Counted from the first letter of the stretch, positions 1 to 7,588 are shown. The stretch: DNA of 13,378 bases from a bacterium (GCA_020049615.1 JAIFKN010000038.1:1-13378), one strand, 5' to 3'. A program made the numbers and translations. Notes: generated by a model not told the origin, from the letters alone.

Positions 1-57
1 CTCGCTCTGGAGGAGGAAGTTCTTGCCGATGAAGACGTCCTTGCGCTTCTTGCCCAT
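1..57 (-). CDS. uxaC: Probable uronate isomerase, N-terminal fragment
   Basis: Only the first 19 codons are in the window; the gene runs off the left edge. The peptide reads MGKKRKDVFIGKNFLLQSE. The F-I-x-x-(N/D)-F-L-L-x-(S/T)-E pattern is the usual opening of UxaC uronate isomerases, which interconvert glucuronate or galacturonate with fructuronate or tagaturonate in the cytoplasm (family knowledge). The ATG at 57-55 is preceded on the minus strand by GGAG with a 7-base spacer, a good ribosome binding site. The gene is divergent from the PAP2-glycosyltransferase gene. The basic KKRK stretch before the conserved part is slightly longer than in typical members. The call rests on about 12 residues, so it is tentative; no catalytic residue is visible. 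Confidence 0.5.
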   Translation of the reverse strand, partial: MGKKRKDVFIGKNFLLQSE

Positions 58-152
58 GGCGATGCTCCGGTGGCGGCAGGGTCGCCGGAAGTGGCTTGGC
101 TGCAAGGGTGTGGCGCTGGTACGTGCGGGGGGGATTCCTACCCTGCCCGCCC
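58..152. promoter_or_regulatory. Divergent intergenic region, likely two promoters
   Basis: These 95 bp separate the minus-strand uronate isomerase start from the plus-strand PAP2 start, so promoters for both genes probably lie here or extend into the genes. The isomerase ribosome binding site (GGAG on the minus strand) is at 65-68. On the plus side a run of eight G at 126-133 lies about 20 bases before the chosen ATG, too far for a normal Shine-Dalgarno. I see no convincing -35/-10 pair and no palindrome. Confidence 0.3.
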
Positions 153-1005
153 ATGCCGGCGTGGACCTCCGAGCTGCTGACTGCCTGCCGCAGGCGCCCC
201 GCCTGGACGGTCAGCGCCGTGCTGCTCGGCCTCGCCAGCCTGGCCATCCTGCCCTGGGATGAGTCCATCCAGGCCCCGGCGCGGGCCTGGAGCACGCTGC
301 CCGGCGTGCAGGCGCTGCTCGATCTGGTGCGGCCCTTCGGGCGGGGCGAGGTCGCGGTACTGCTGGTTCTGACCATCGCCGCCGCTGGCCGGCGCCGGCT
401 CGGCGCCCAGCTGCTGACCGCGCTGATCGTCGCCGCGCTGATCACTTGGGTGTTCAAGCTCGGTGTCGGCCGCGTGCGACCCAACGATGGTGCGTACTCC
501 TTCGTCAGTGGCGACACCAGCACCGCCTTCGCCCTGGTGCCGCTGCTCGCGCGCTCGTGGGGGTGGCGGCTCGGAGGGCTGGCTGTCGCCGCCGGGGTGG
601 CGCTGTCGCGGGTGGTCCTGGGCTACCATTGGCCGACCGACGTGCTCGGCGGCGCCGCGGTCGGACTGCTCGGCGGTGTGATGGCCACCGGGCTGTGGCC
701 GCAGCGGCCCAAGGTCTGGCTGACCGACCGACGCCTGTGGCTGGGGCTGGCCGCATCCGCCTGGGTGGCCGCCGTGGTGTGGGCCAGCGTCTCGCCGAAG
801 GTCGAATGGCTGCGCGTGTTCCTGCTGGTCTATGGTCCGGCCCTGCTCGCCTGGGCGCTGTGGCCGTGGCTGCGGCGCCGGTTGCGCGTCGGCTGGTTGC
901 CGCCTTCCTGGGTGGTGGCGGCCGGCCTGGCCGCGCTGCTCACCGCGCTGGCCGCCAGCCACACCCTGCTCGACCGCGACGAGCCGCGCAACGCGCTGGC
1001 GGCGG
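153..1005 (+). CDS. PAP2-family phosphatase domain: first part of a frameshifted PAP2-GT83 fusion
   Basis: This is a membrane phosphatase of the PAP2/LpxE type, a family that acts on lipid phosphates such as undecaprenyl pyrophosphate or lipid A. Numbered from the ATG at 153, motif 1 is K102-x6-R109-P110. Motif 2 is V118-S-G-D121, where the family normally has PSGH. Motif 3 is S152-R153-x5-H159-x3-D163 and is complete. Hydrophobic segments surround these motifs and continue (about 190-270) into the start of a glycosyltransferase, ending with the ArnT-type R275-D-E-P-R279 signature. The frame is then lost: the matching sequence continues in the +1 frame from 1006. An in-frame TTG at 96 is possible, but the extra 19 residues look non-coding. 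The natural product was probably a single protein of about 794 aa. Confidence 0.8.
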
Positions 1006-2538
1006 ATGATCGCCAACGACGCCTGGCTGGTGCCGACCTTCAATGGCGAACCGCGCCTGCACAAACCGATCCTGCCGTACTGGCTGATGACCGTCTGCCT
1101 GCGCACCGGCCTGCCGGCCGACCTCGCCTGCCGCATCCCGGCGGTGCTGTGCATGGCCCTGGCCGTGCTGCTGCTCGGCCTCACCGCCCGCCGGCTGGTC
1201 GAGGGACGGACCGCGGTCATCGCGATGCTGGCGCTCGCTGGCTCGCCGTGGGTCCTGGTCAGCGGTTCGGCGGCGACCACCGACGCGGTGCTGCTGCTGG
1301 GCATCAGTGCGACGATGTGGGTGGTGGTGCGCTGCCTGCTCGACGGTCCGCGCTGGTGGCAGGTCCCCGCCGCCGGCGCGGCGATCGCCTGGGCCCTGCT
1401 GGCCAAGGGCCCGATGGCCCTGCTGGTGCCGTTGGCGACGGTTGCGGTGGTCACGGCCTGGGCGCGCAGCGCTGCCGGCCGCGGTCTGGTGTCCTGGCGC
1501 ACCTGGGCGGTGCTGCTGGCGGCGGTGGGTATGGGGCTGGGGCTGGCGGCGCTGTGGTTCGTCCCCGCCGACCGTTCATTGGATGGCGCGTTGTGGCGCG
1601 AGATGATCGGCGACCACGTCATCAACCGCATGCTCGTCGAGCGCGAGAGCCATGGCGGGAGGTTCTGGTACTACCTGCCGGTCCTGGCTGCAGCCTGCAT
1701 CGCCTGGCTGCCGGCGCTGACGGTGGCCCTGCGCCAGTGCGCTGGTGGCGCCGGGCTCGAGCCGCGTCCGCGTCTGATCCTGCTCGCCTGGGCGCTGCCC
1801 GTCCTGGTCGCCGTCAGTCTGGTGCAGACCAAGCTGCCGCACTACATTCTGCCGATGCTGTGGCCGGTCGCTGTGCTGCTGGCCGTGGCGGTGGCCGACG
1901 GGCATGCGGCGTGGTGGCGCTGGGGCCGACGGGTCCAGGCCGGACTGCTGCTGCTGGTAGCGGTCGCGCTGATCACCGCCCCAGGCTTCGCTGGCGCACT
2001 GCAGGCGGCCGGGATGCTGCAGGCGCCGCTGCCGTTGGCCCTGCTGGCGGCACCGGCCCTTGCCGCGGGGCTCGCCTTCCTCGCCGTGTACGCCTTCACC
2101 TGCTCGCGGGCGCGCTTCGCTGGCGGAGCCGCCCTCGGCATGGCAGCGGTGGCCGTCGCGCTGGCGGCGAACGTCTGGCGCCTGGAGCCGTACAAGCCGG
2201 CTGCGGTGGTGGCCGCGCAGATCCGTGACCGCGTCCCGGCTGGTACGCCGATCAGCACCTGCGGCTTCGATGAACCGAGCCTGTACTTCTACCTCGGCCC
2301 CGAGCGCGGACCGATCGCGACGCTGCACGGCGCCGGGGATCTGCGCACCTGGAGCGAGGGCAATGGTCCAGCGGTGCTGGTGGCGACCGCGCGCTACTAC
2401 GACGAGGCCGGTGGCAGCGCACTGCCGGTGGCGGTGCTGCTGCGCCAGCAGGGCTACAACTACACCAAGGGCAAGGCGCTGGAGGTTGTCGTGCTGGGTC
2501 GCGGGCTGCCCGCGAAGTCGCGGGTCAACGTGCGCTGA
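1006..2538 (+). CDS. ArnT-like (GT83) glycosyltransferase domain: second part of the PAP2-GT83 fusion
   Basis: This is an integral-membrane GT-C glycosyltransferase of the ArnT/PMT group, which moves a sugar from a polyprenyl-phosphate donor to lipid A or another envelope acceptor on the periplasmic side (family knowledge). The segment opens with MIANDAWLVPTFNGEPRLHK, the stretch that normally follows the RDEPR motif, here left in the other frame just upstream. Further family-like features are a T-D-A-V-L-L-L stretch, A-K-G-P-M-A-L-L, F-W-Y-Y-L-P-V-L, K-L-P-H-Y-I-L-P and many hydrophobic helices, then a soluble C-terminal domain of about 110 residues. The ATG at 1006 is merely the first start in this frame, with no independent ribosome binding site. 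If translated alone the product (510 aa) would lack the acidic RDE motif and probably be inactive. The stop codon abuts the stop of the opposing gene. Confidence 0.8.
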   Translation: MIANDAWLVPTFNGEPRLHKPILPYWLMTVCLRTGLPADLACRIPAVLCMALAVLLLGLTARRLVEGRTAVIAMLALAGSPWVLVSGSAATTDAVLLLGISATMWVVVRCLLDGPRWWQVPAAGAAIAWALLAKGPMALLVPLATVAVVTAWARSAAGRGLVSWRTWAVLLAAVGMGLGLAALWFVPADRSLDGALWREMIGDHVINRMLVERESHGGRFWYYLPVLAAACIAWLPALTVALRQCAGGAGLEPRPRLILLAWALPVLVAVSLVQTKLPHYILPMLWPVAVLLAVAVADGHAAWWRWGRRVQAGLLLLVAVALITAPGFAGALQAAGMLQAPLPLALLAAPALAAGLAFLAVYAFTCSRARFAGGAALGMAAVAVALAANVWRLEPYKPAAVVAAQIRDRVPAGTPISTCGFDEPSLYFYLGPERGPIATLHGAGDLRTWSEGNGPAVLVATARYYDEAGGSALPVAVLLRQQGYNYTKGKALEVVVLGRGLPAKSRVNVR

Positions 2539-5500
2539 CTACTTCGCCGGCTTGGCCGCGCCCGGCTGCACCAGCACCTGGCGCATGAAGGCCAGCTCCT
2601 CGGGATAGGCCGGGTTGGCTGGGAACTCCCGTACAGCCAGCTCGGCAGCCATCAGCGCGTGCGCCGGAGCCTTGCCCAGCGCCGCACGCCAGGCGATCCA
2701 GAAGTACTTCGGCTCGTAGTGCACCTCCTCGTCCCAGGCCCTGAGCACCGTGGCGAACCAGGCCGGGTCGAGGCGGCGGGCGGTGTCGCCGATCATGCGC
2801 GAGGTCTCGTCGTACCAGTCCTTGTCGCCGCGCTGCTTGACCTGCTTGAGGTTCGCGCGCAGCGCCTGCTCGTCCTTGGCGATGAGGGCGCGGACCAGCC
2901 CGACGAGGTGGGCCTGCAGGGTCAGCCGCGGGCTGTCGAGCGGTGTGCCGCCGATGGACTTCGAGGCCTCGAGCGCCTGGTCAGCCAAGGCGATCGCACC
3001 CGTTGCGTCGAAGGCTTCGCGGTCGCGGTCGAAGAGCTCCATCAGCCGACCGGTCCAGTAGGGCGGGCAGGCCTTGATCCAGCCGGCATCGAGCACGACC
3101 TGGGCGATGCCGCCGACACGGCGGCGCGGCACATCGGCAAGATTCGCCGGCTTGGGAGCGGCGTCGAGCAGGGCCTGGAAGCGGTCGGCGCCGAGCAGGG
3201 TGGCGTAGGCGGTGCCGGCGGTGGCGTAGCGCATCAGCGCCTCGCCCGGATCGTCGACGTCGCGGAAGGCGACGCGGTCGAGCCACACCTGGGCGAAGCG
3301 CGCGACCAGCTGCAGGTCGGGGTCGGCGGCGAGGTCGGCCTGGCCGGCCCCGTCGAGGCAGGCGATGGCGGTACCGGCGAGCGACTGGGCGAGGCGGCGG
3401 AACTGCTGCAGGGCGGGATGGTTGTCCCACAGGTTCTGGTCGAATTCGGGGCCTTCGAGCCAGTCGCCGAGGGCGTTGAGTCCGGCCACCGGGTGCTGCA
3501 GCGCGTCGGCCTTGCCAGGGCGCTGCTGCTTGCGGCCGAGCGCCTCGACCAGGCGGTCGTTGAACATGCCGAGGCCCGGCTTGAGCGAGCGCAGAGCGAG
3601 GTCGCGGGCCTTGTGCCCGGCGAGGGTGCCGGCGAGCTGGGCGCTGACCTGCATCAGTGCCGGGCCGAGGGCCTTCTGCTGCGCCGGCAGCTGGCGTTCG
3701 AGCAGGTCGAGGGCGACCTCGCGGGCGCGATGGTCCTTGCCGGCATCGAAGAGGTGGCCGATCAGCTCGACGTCCATGTACAGCGAAGACACCGGGTCGC
3801 CGGCGGTCAGATCGATGGCCTTCTGATGGAACTCGGCGGCGAGGGCGTACTGGCCGGTGAAGCTGTAGAGGCCGGACAGCTCGCGGTAGTTCGCCGTCTC
3901 CTTCTTCTCCAGTTCGTTCGAGGCGATGAGCGCCAGCATCTTGGCGATGCCGCGCTGGTAGGTCGAGTAGTGCCAGTCCTTCTGCACATCGATCATGATG
4001 CGGGCGTATTCGGGATCGCCGAAGATGCGGTAGGACAGTCGCCACGAGCCGCGCTGGTTCTCGTCGGTGAAGCGCAGCAGCACGCCGAGGCCGTTGGGGT
4101 CGAACGTGTCGCTGTCGTCGAAGTGCTTGTAGGCCTTGCCTAGCGCCTGGCCGAGCACGGCGTCGGCGAACTCCAGCGCCGGCCCGGTCTGCAGCACGAA
4201 GACGTGCCAGGAGTCGGCGCGCTTCTCGGCCCAGGCGCAGGCGGCATGGCCCGGTACGCCGATGACGTGGGCGGTGCGGCCCTGGCGTTCGGCGATGGTC
4301 TCGTAGAGCTCGGCGAGGTCGTCGCAGTCGCCGCGGAACATGCCGCCGGCAGTGGTCGCCAGGGTCTGCAGCGCGGTCTGGTGGATGTCGCCCTTGTCGC
4401 GCTTGTTGCCGATCAGGGTCGGCCGGCGCGCGTCGGGGCTGTCGTAGACGTAGCGCAGCAGGTATTGGCCGATGAGGTCGAGGCTGGCCGCATCGGGCAG
4501 CGCGCGGGCCGCCTCGGCGAGGAAACGCTCGCCCTCTGGTGGGCTGCCGTCGCGCGGCGGGCGCACCGTGCCGTGCGGGGTGGCCAGGGCGAGGACGTCG
4601 CCAAGCGGGCTGAGCACCAGCAGGTGGGCCGGCAGCCAGTCGCCGACGTTCGGCGAGCGGTTGCGGCGCGGCACTGCCGCGGCCCAGGTCGCGGCGGGCA
4701 GCTCCAGCCTGCCGTCAGCCGCGTTCCACACCCCGACCGGCATCCAGTCGGTGTCGGCCTGCCGCCACGAGCGGGCCCCGCGGATCGTCTTGGCGGCGTC
4801 GGCGGCGAGCGGATCGGCGCCCGGATCGAGTTCGACCACCGTGACCATCGACGGCAGGCCGCTGAAGTAGGTCGGATCGGGATGCTCGGTCAGCCAGGCC
4901 GAGCGTGTGCTGCTGCGCAGCGCCCAGCCGCCGCGGCCGAAGGCGTCGTTGACCTCGGCCAACTCGCCAGCCGGACCGCTCCAGCTCTTGACCGAGGCCG
5001 GCTTCTCGGCCTGGCGCACCGCCGCTTCGATGCGGTCATCGCTCTGCACCGTGGGAAAGAACTGGCGCAGCCAGCCGCTGCGTACCACGCGACGGCAGAA
5101 ATCGGGCGAGGCGTCATCGAGCTCGCCGTTGTGCTCGGTCGCCGGCAGCTTGTCGAGCACGGCGCCGAGGGCGCGCCGCGACGGCTCGTCGAGGTCGAGT
5201 TTCGGCATCTCGGCCTTCAGCGCCTCGATCGCCGCGCTCAACTCGCGCAGGTCGGCTGCGCGGTCGGTCCCAGCCAGCTTCTGCGCGGTCAGCACGCCGC
5301 CGGGCAGCACGACGTGCTCGGCGCCGCGCAGGTGCAGGCCGGTGAGCGGCCCTTCGGCCAAGCGCAACTCGCCGGCGATGCCGGCCTCCTTGGCCAGCGG
5401 AGCGAGGACGAGCAGGGCGGCGAGGGCGTCGGTGCGCCCGTCCTCGATCAGCCGGCGCTGCACCGTCACCGTGCCGCAGGCGGCGGCGACCTGCGGCTGG

Positions 5501-5769
5501 CGCCGCTCGTCGATGCCGCTGAATACGACGGCCTGGGAGGCGTCCTTGCCCTGCCACCACAGCTTGCCGTCGCGTTCGACCACCGCCGGCACGGCCGGCA
5601 GGCGCGACTTGAGGTCGGCCACCGCTGGATCGAGGGCGGGCGGCGCCGGCGGCAGCGGCTGCGCGATGGTGTCGCCGATGGGGACCGGCTGCACCGGCAC
5701 TGGCTGGGGGATGGTCTCGGCGGCGAAGCCCGAGGCGATGGCGAGCAGCGACAGGCAGAGGCGGTGCAT
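2539..5769 (-). CDS. Exported protein with transglutaminase/papain-like core and TPR-like region
   Basis: This is a 1076-aa protein of unknown role. Residues 1-17 look like a signal peptide ending in GFAA, followed by a Pro-rich stretch (about 21-48), so it is probably periplasmic or secreted. A core at about 455-530 has G-D-C482-D-D-L-A and, 26 residues on, V-P-G-H508-A, the spacing of a transglutaminase-like Cys/His pair. Where a catalytic Asp might follow (V-L-Q527-T-G) there is Gln, so activity is uncertain. Residues about 627-700 are helical and TPR-like (Y-R-E-L-S-G-L-Y ... A-A-E-F-H-Q-K-A-I); the remaining C-terminus is helical with no known domain. The ATG at 5769 was chosen because the signal peptide begins there; a longer in-frame reading would cross the neighbouring 135-aa gene. 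It lies 11 bp downstream of that gene, so they are likely co-transcribed. Confidence 0.8.
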   Translation of the reverse strand: MHRLCLSLLAIASGFAAETIPQPVPVQPVPIGDTIAQPLPPAPPALDPAVADLKSRLPAVPAVVERDGKLWWQGKDASQAVVFSGIDERRQPQVAAACGTVTVQRRLIEDGRTDALAALLVLAPLAKEAGIAGELRLAEGPLTGLHLRGAEHVVLPGGVLTAQKLAGTDRAADLRELSAAIEALKAEMPKLDLDEPSRRALGAVLDKLPATEHNGELDDASPDFCRRVVRSGWLRQFFPTVQSDDRIEAAVRQAEKPASVKSWSGPAGELAEVNDAFGRGGWALRSSTRSAWLTEHPDPTYFSGLPSMVTVVELDPGADPLAADAAKTIRGARSWRQADTDWMPVGVWNAADGRLELPAATWAAAVPRRNRSPNVGDWLPAHLLVLSPLGDVLALATPHGTVRPPRDGSPPEGERFLAEAARALPDAASLDLIGQYLLRYVYDSPDARRPTLIGNKRDKGDIHQTALQTLATTAGGMFRGDCDDLAELYETIAERQGRTAHVIGVPGHAACAWAEKRADSWHVFVLQTGPALEFADAVLGQALGKAYKHFDDSDTFDPNGLGVLLRFTDENQRGSWRLSYRIFGDPEYARIMIDVQKDWHYSTYQRGIAKMLALIASNELEKKETANYRELSGLYSFTGQYALAAEFHQKAIDLTAGDPVSSLYMDVELIGHLFDAGKDHRAREVALDLLERQLPAQQKALGPALMQVSAQLAGTLAGHKARDLALRSLKPGLGMFNDRLVEALGRKQQRPGKADALQHPVAGLNALGDWLEGPEFDQNLWDNHPALQQFRRLAQSLAGTAIACLDGAGQADLAADPDLQLVARFAQVWLDRVAFRDVDDPGEALMRYATAGTAYATLLGADRFQALLDAAPKPANLADVPRRRVGGIAQVVLDAGWIKACPPYWTGRLMELFDRDREAFDATGAIALADQALEASKSIGGTPLDSPRLTLQAHLVGLVRALIAKDEQALRANLKQVKQRGDKDWYDETSRMIGDTARRLDPAWFATVLRAWDEEVHYEPKYFWIAWRAALGKAPAHALMAAELAVREFPANPAYPEELAFMRQVLVQPGAAKPAK

Positions 5770-5780
5770 GCGTGTTCCGA

Positions 5781-6188
5781 TCACGGCAAAGGCAGGAAGG
5801 GGGTCTGGTCGAAGCGGTCGTCGAGGTCCTCGTAGACCGCGGTGACCTCGTCGATGGGGATGTAGACGCGGTAGCGGTGGGCCTCGGCGGCGAAGCGGTC
5901 GACGGCGTCGGCGAGCAGGATCTCGCGCCGGCCCTCGCCGCTGCTCCATTCCGGCCCGTTCTTCGCGAGCTGGTAGATCTTGCGCGTCATGTCGGGCGAC
6001 CAGTTGAGGCAGCGCACCTCGCCGATCACCACCTCCTTGCGCACCTCGACGATCTTGAGCAGGAAGCGCTCGCCGCGCCGCACGATCAGGGTGGCGACGC
6101 GCTGCTGCTTGCACAGCGCCTCCAGCACCTTGGTGATGGATCCCGGGTTGTCGGTACCCGGGACGATGATCTTCTGGTCGGCGCTCAT
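5781..6188 (-). CDS. Conserved-looking hypothetical protein, 135 aa
   Basis: I do not recognise this family. The 135-aa product begins M-S-A-D-Q-K-I-I-V-P-G-T-D-N-P-G and has no signal peptide or membrane segment, so it is likely cytoplasmic. It looks like a small mixed alpha/beta domain, with alternating hydrophobic strands (T-L-I-V-R-R, F-L-L-K-I-V-E-V, E-V-V-I-G-E-V) and an acidic C-terminus (Y-E-D-L-D-D-R-F-D). Its balanced composition contrasts with the Arg/Pro/Ala-rich reading of the same bases in the other minus-strand frame, which supports this frame as the real one. The start has no clear Shine-Dalgarno (CTCCCCACTGTC precedes the ATG). It is the first gene of a pair with the exported 1076-aa protein, so a shared function is possible but unproven. 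Confidence 0.7.
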   Translation of the reverse strand: MSADQKIIVPGTDNPGSITKVLEALCKQQRVATLIVRRGERFLLKIVEVRKEVVIGEVRCLNWSPDMTRKIYQLAKNGPEWSSGEGRREILLADAVDRFAAEAHRYRVYIPIDEVTAVYEDLDDRFDQTPFLPLP

Positions 6189-6292
6189 GACAGTGGGGAG
6201 ACGTTAGTCGAACGCAGGACTTTCCAAGGGCGTTCATCGCCGGTTCGACGGGACCGCCTATGCCCGGAGCAACCCGATGCATACGAGTTTGC

Positions 6293-6383
6293 TCACAGGA
6301 GGCACAGAGACACAGAGGGACGAAGGAGGCGAGGGGGTTGGGTTCGGTCTCCTCGGACCTCTGTGCCTCTGTGTCTCCTGTGA
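6293..6383. repeat. Imperfect palindromic intergenic element with CACAGAG direct repeats
   Basis: Two 26-base arms (6293-6318 and 6358-6383) are inverted copies matching at 24 of 26 positions, separated by a 39-base purine-rich spacer. The two differences are an A/G swap between arms (arm positions 10 and 18). Each arm holds tandem CACAGAG units. Similar CACAGAG-type palindromes are scattered between genes in many planctomycetes and other bacteria (general knowledge). It lies in the 236-bp gap between two minus-strand genes. It could slow or end transcription from the 387-aa gene, but there is no T-tract, so I do not call it a terminator. The rest of the gap (6189-6292 and 6384-6424) shows nothing recognisable. 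Confidence 0.8.
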
Positions 6384-6424
6384 AATGCCTGCGGGTTGCT
6401 GCAGGGTATGTGTCGAGCCGGACG

Positions 6425-7588
6425 CTAAACCAGCTTGTCGCCGAGTTTTTTCGCCAGCTTCGCGCGCCACGCCGGGGCGTGGTCGGTCTGCACCGGGGCC
6501 AGGGCCTCGACCAGGACGGCGACGCCGCGGTTCTTCTCCAGGCTGGTGGCGTTGGCCGCGACGATGGTCTCGCTGGTGACGATCTCCTCGCCGACCACGC
6601 AGAGGTTGGGCATCAGCGCCACGGTCGAGCCGCTGCGCACGATGTAGATCGCGGTACGGCCCTCCTCGGCGCAGACCCGCTCGATGTCCTTCGGTCCGGC
6701 CTCGAAGCGCAGGCCGAGCTTCGGTGACTCCAGCACGCTGGTGTACAGCTCGTCGTACATCGGATCGATCAGCACCGGGGCGCCGCGCAGCTCGACAAGC
6801 TTGGGATCGTCGGCGCGGTCAGCCCAGCGGCGCGAGGCGCCGAGCGCCTTGATGCGTTGTGCGCGAGCCTTGTCCATCAGCACGCAGTGGCCGAGGTAAT
6901 CGTCGAGCCCGAGCGAGCCGAGGATGCGCACCTGCGAGTTCTCGCCGGCGGTCAGATGGGCGCGCAGCTCCTGCCAGTTGCGCACCTGGCCGGTGTCGAG
7001 GACGTCGAGCAGGGTGTTGTGGAAGGCGTCATAGCAGGTCAGCGAGAGGTCGCGCTTGTGCTTGCGCAGGCAGGTCGGGGTGACCTCGTGCTCGGTGCCC
7101 ATGAGCACGCCGCGCACGTCCTGCCACAGGAAGTCGCACTGGTTGAACACCGCCCGCACCGGCTTGCCCGGGCGGGTGATGTCGAGTTGCAGGTGCAGGC
7201 AGAGGGCGGCCTCGCGCACATCGCTGTCGGGATCGGCCAGCCAGTTCCCGAGCATCGCCTGCACACCCGCCATCGGGGTGTAGCCAAGGCGCTGCTTGCC
7301 GTCGGCGCCGGGCAGCCGGCGCATGCGCGCCAGGGCGGTCTCGACGTCGCCGAGATCGTGTCCGGCGCGGTCGGCGGCGCGCATGGTGGCGTCGGCGTCG
7401 GCGCCGTGGTCGTTCCACAGGTCGATCAGACCCTCCTCGAACTTCACCCGGCGCTTGTCCTCCTTGATCAGCCGGCGCAGATGCGCGACCAGCTCGGGCT
7501 TGAGCCAGCCGAGCTGGACCAGCCGCTTGAGCACGTCGTCGAAGGAGCCGCCTTTCGGAGGGACGGCGATGAGCACGGGTTCGGGCAT
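6425..7588 (-). CDS. Hypothetical protein, 387 aa, family not recognised
   Basis: I cannot assign a family. The protein has no signal peptide or membrane helix and is probably cytoplasmic. The first 65 residues are helical and charged (D-D-V-L-K-R-L-V-Q-L-G-W-L ... I-K-E-D-K-R-R-V-K-F), like a small helix-rich adaptor. The middle has short helical segments (W-L-A-D-P-D-S-D-V-R-E-A-A-L) that recall HEAT-like repeats. A Cys/His-containing stretch (T-P-T-C-L-R-K-H-K-R ... L-T-C-Y-D-A-F-H) lies just past mid-protein. The last third looks beta-rich (A-I-Y-I-V-R-S-G-S-T-V-A-L-M), ending in a Lys-rich tail. The ATG at 7588 has no evident Shine-Dalgarno; an AT-rich patch (CATCATATCA on the minus strand) lies just upstream. 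Palindromic elements flank the gene on both sides, so it may be transcribed alone. Confidence 0.75.
   Translation of the reverse strand: MPEPVLIAVPPKGGSFDDVLKRLVQLGWLKPELVAHLRRLIKEDKRRVKFEEGLIDLWNDHGADADATMRAADRAGHDLGDVETALARMRRLPGADGKQRLGYTPMAGVQAMLGNWLADPDSDVREAALCLHLQLDITRPGKPVRAVFNQCDFLWQDVRGVLMGTEHEVTPTCLRKHKRDLSLTCYDAFHNTLLDVLDTGQVRNWQELRAHLTAGENSQVRILGSLGLDDYLGHCVLMDKARAQRIKALGASRRWADRADDPKLVELRGAPVLIDPMYDELYTSVLESPKLGLRFEAGPKDIERVCAEEGRTAIYIVRSGSTVALMPNLCVVGEEIVTSETIVAANATSLEKNRGVAVLVEALAPVQTDHAPAWRAKLAKKLGDKLV

Noticed and set aside
138..1631. 497-codon minus-strand open frame opposite the PAP2-glycosyltransferase gene
   Set aside because: Arg/Gln/Pro/Gly-rich, no domains, and antisense to clear PAP2 and GT83 motifs; expected by chance at this GC content.
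1006..2228. Continuation of the PAP2 frame past the frameshift to a stop at 2228
   Set aside because: It becomes Arg/Gly/Ala-rich with no hydrophobic segments, while the other frame carries the GT83 motifs.
2499..2515. Short GC hairpin near the end of the glycosyltransferase gene as a terminator
   Set aside because: The loop is one base, there is no T-tract, and it lies inside coding sequence where such chance stems are common.
2659..5835. Two long plus-strand open frames (2659-4143 and 4204-5835)
   Set aside because: Both mirror the exported-protein gene; their Gly/Val/Glu/Arg-rich sequence has no recognisable features.
5770..6282. N-terminal extension of the exported protein to 1247 aa
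   Set aside because: The extension is Arg/Pro-rich and reads through the 135-aa gene in another frame; a clear signal peptide starts at 5769.
6293..6383. CRISPR-like reading of the CACAGAG units
   Set aside because: Units are 7 bases, arranged as an inverted pair, with no regular spacers and no cas genes nearby.
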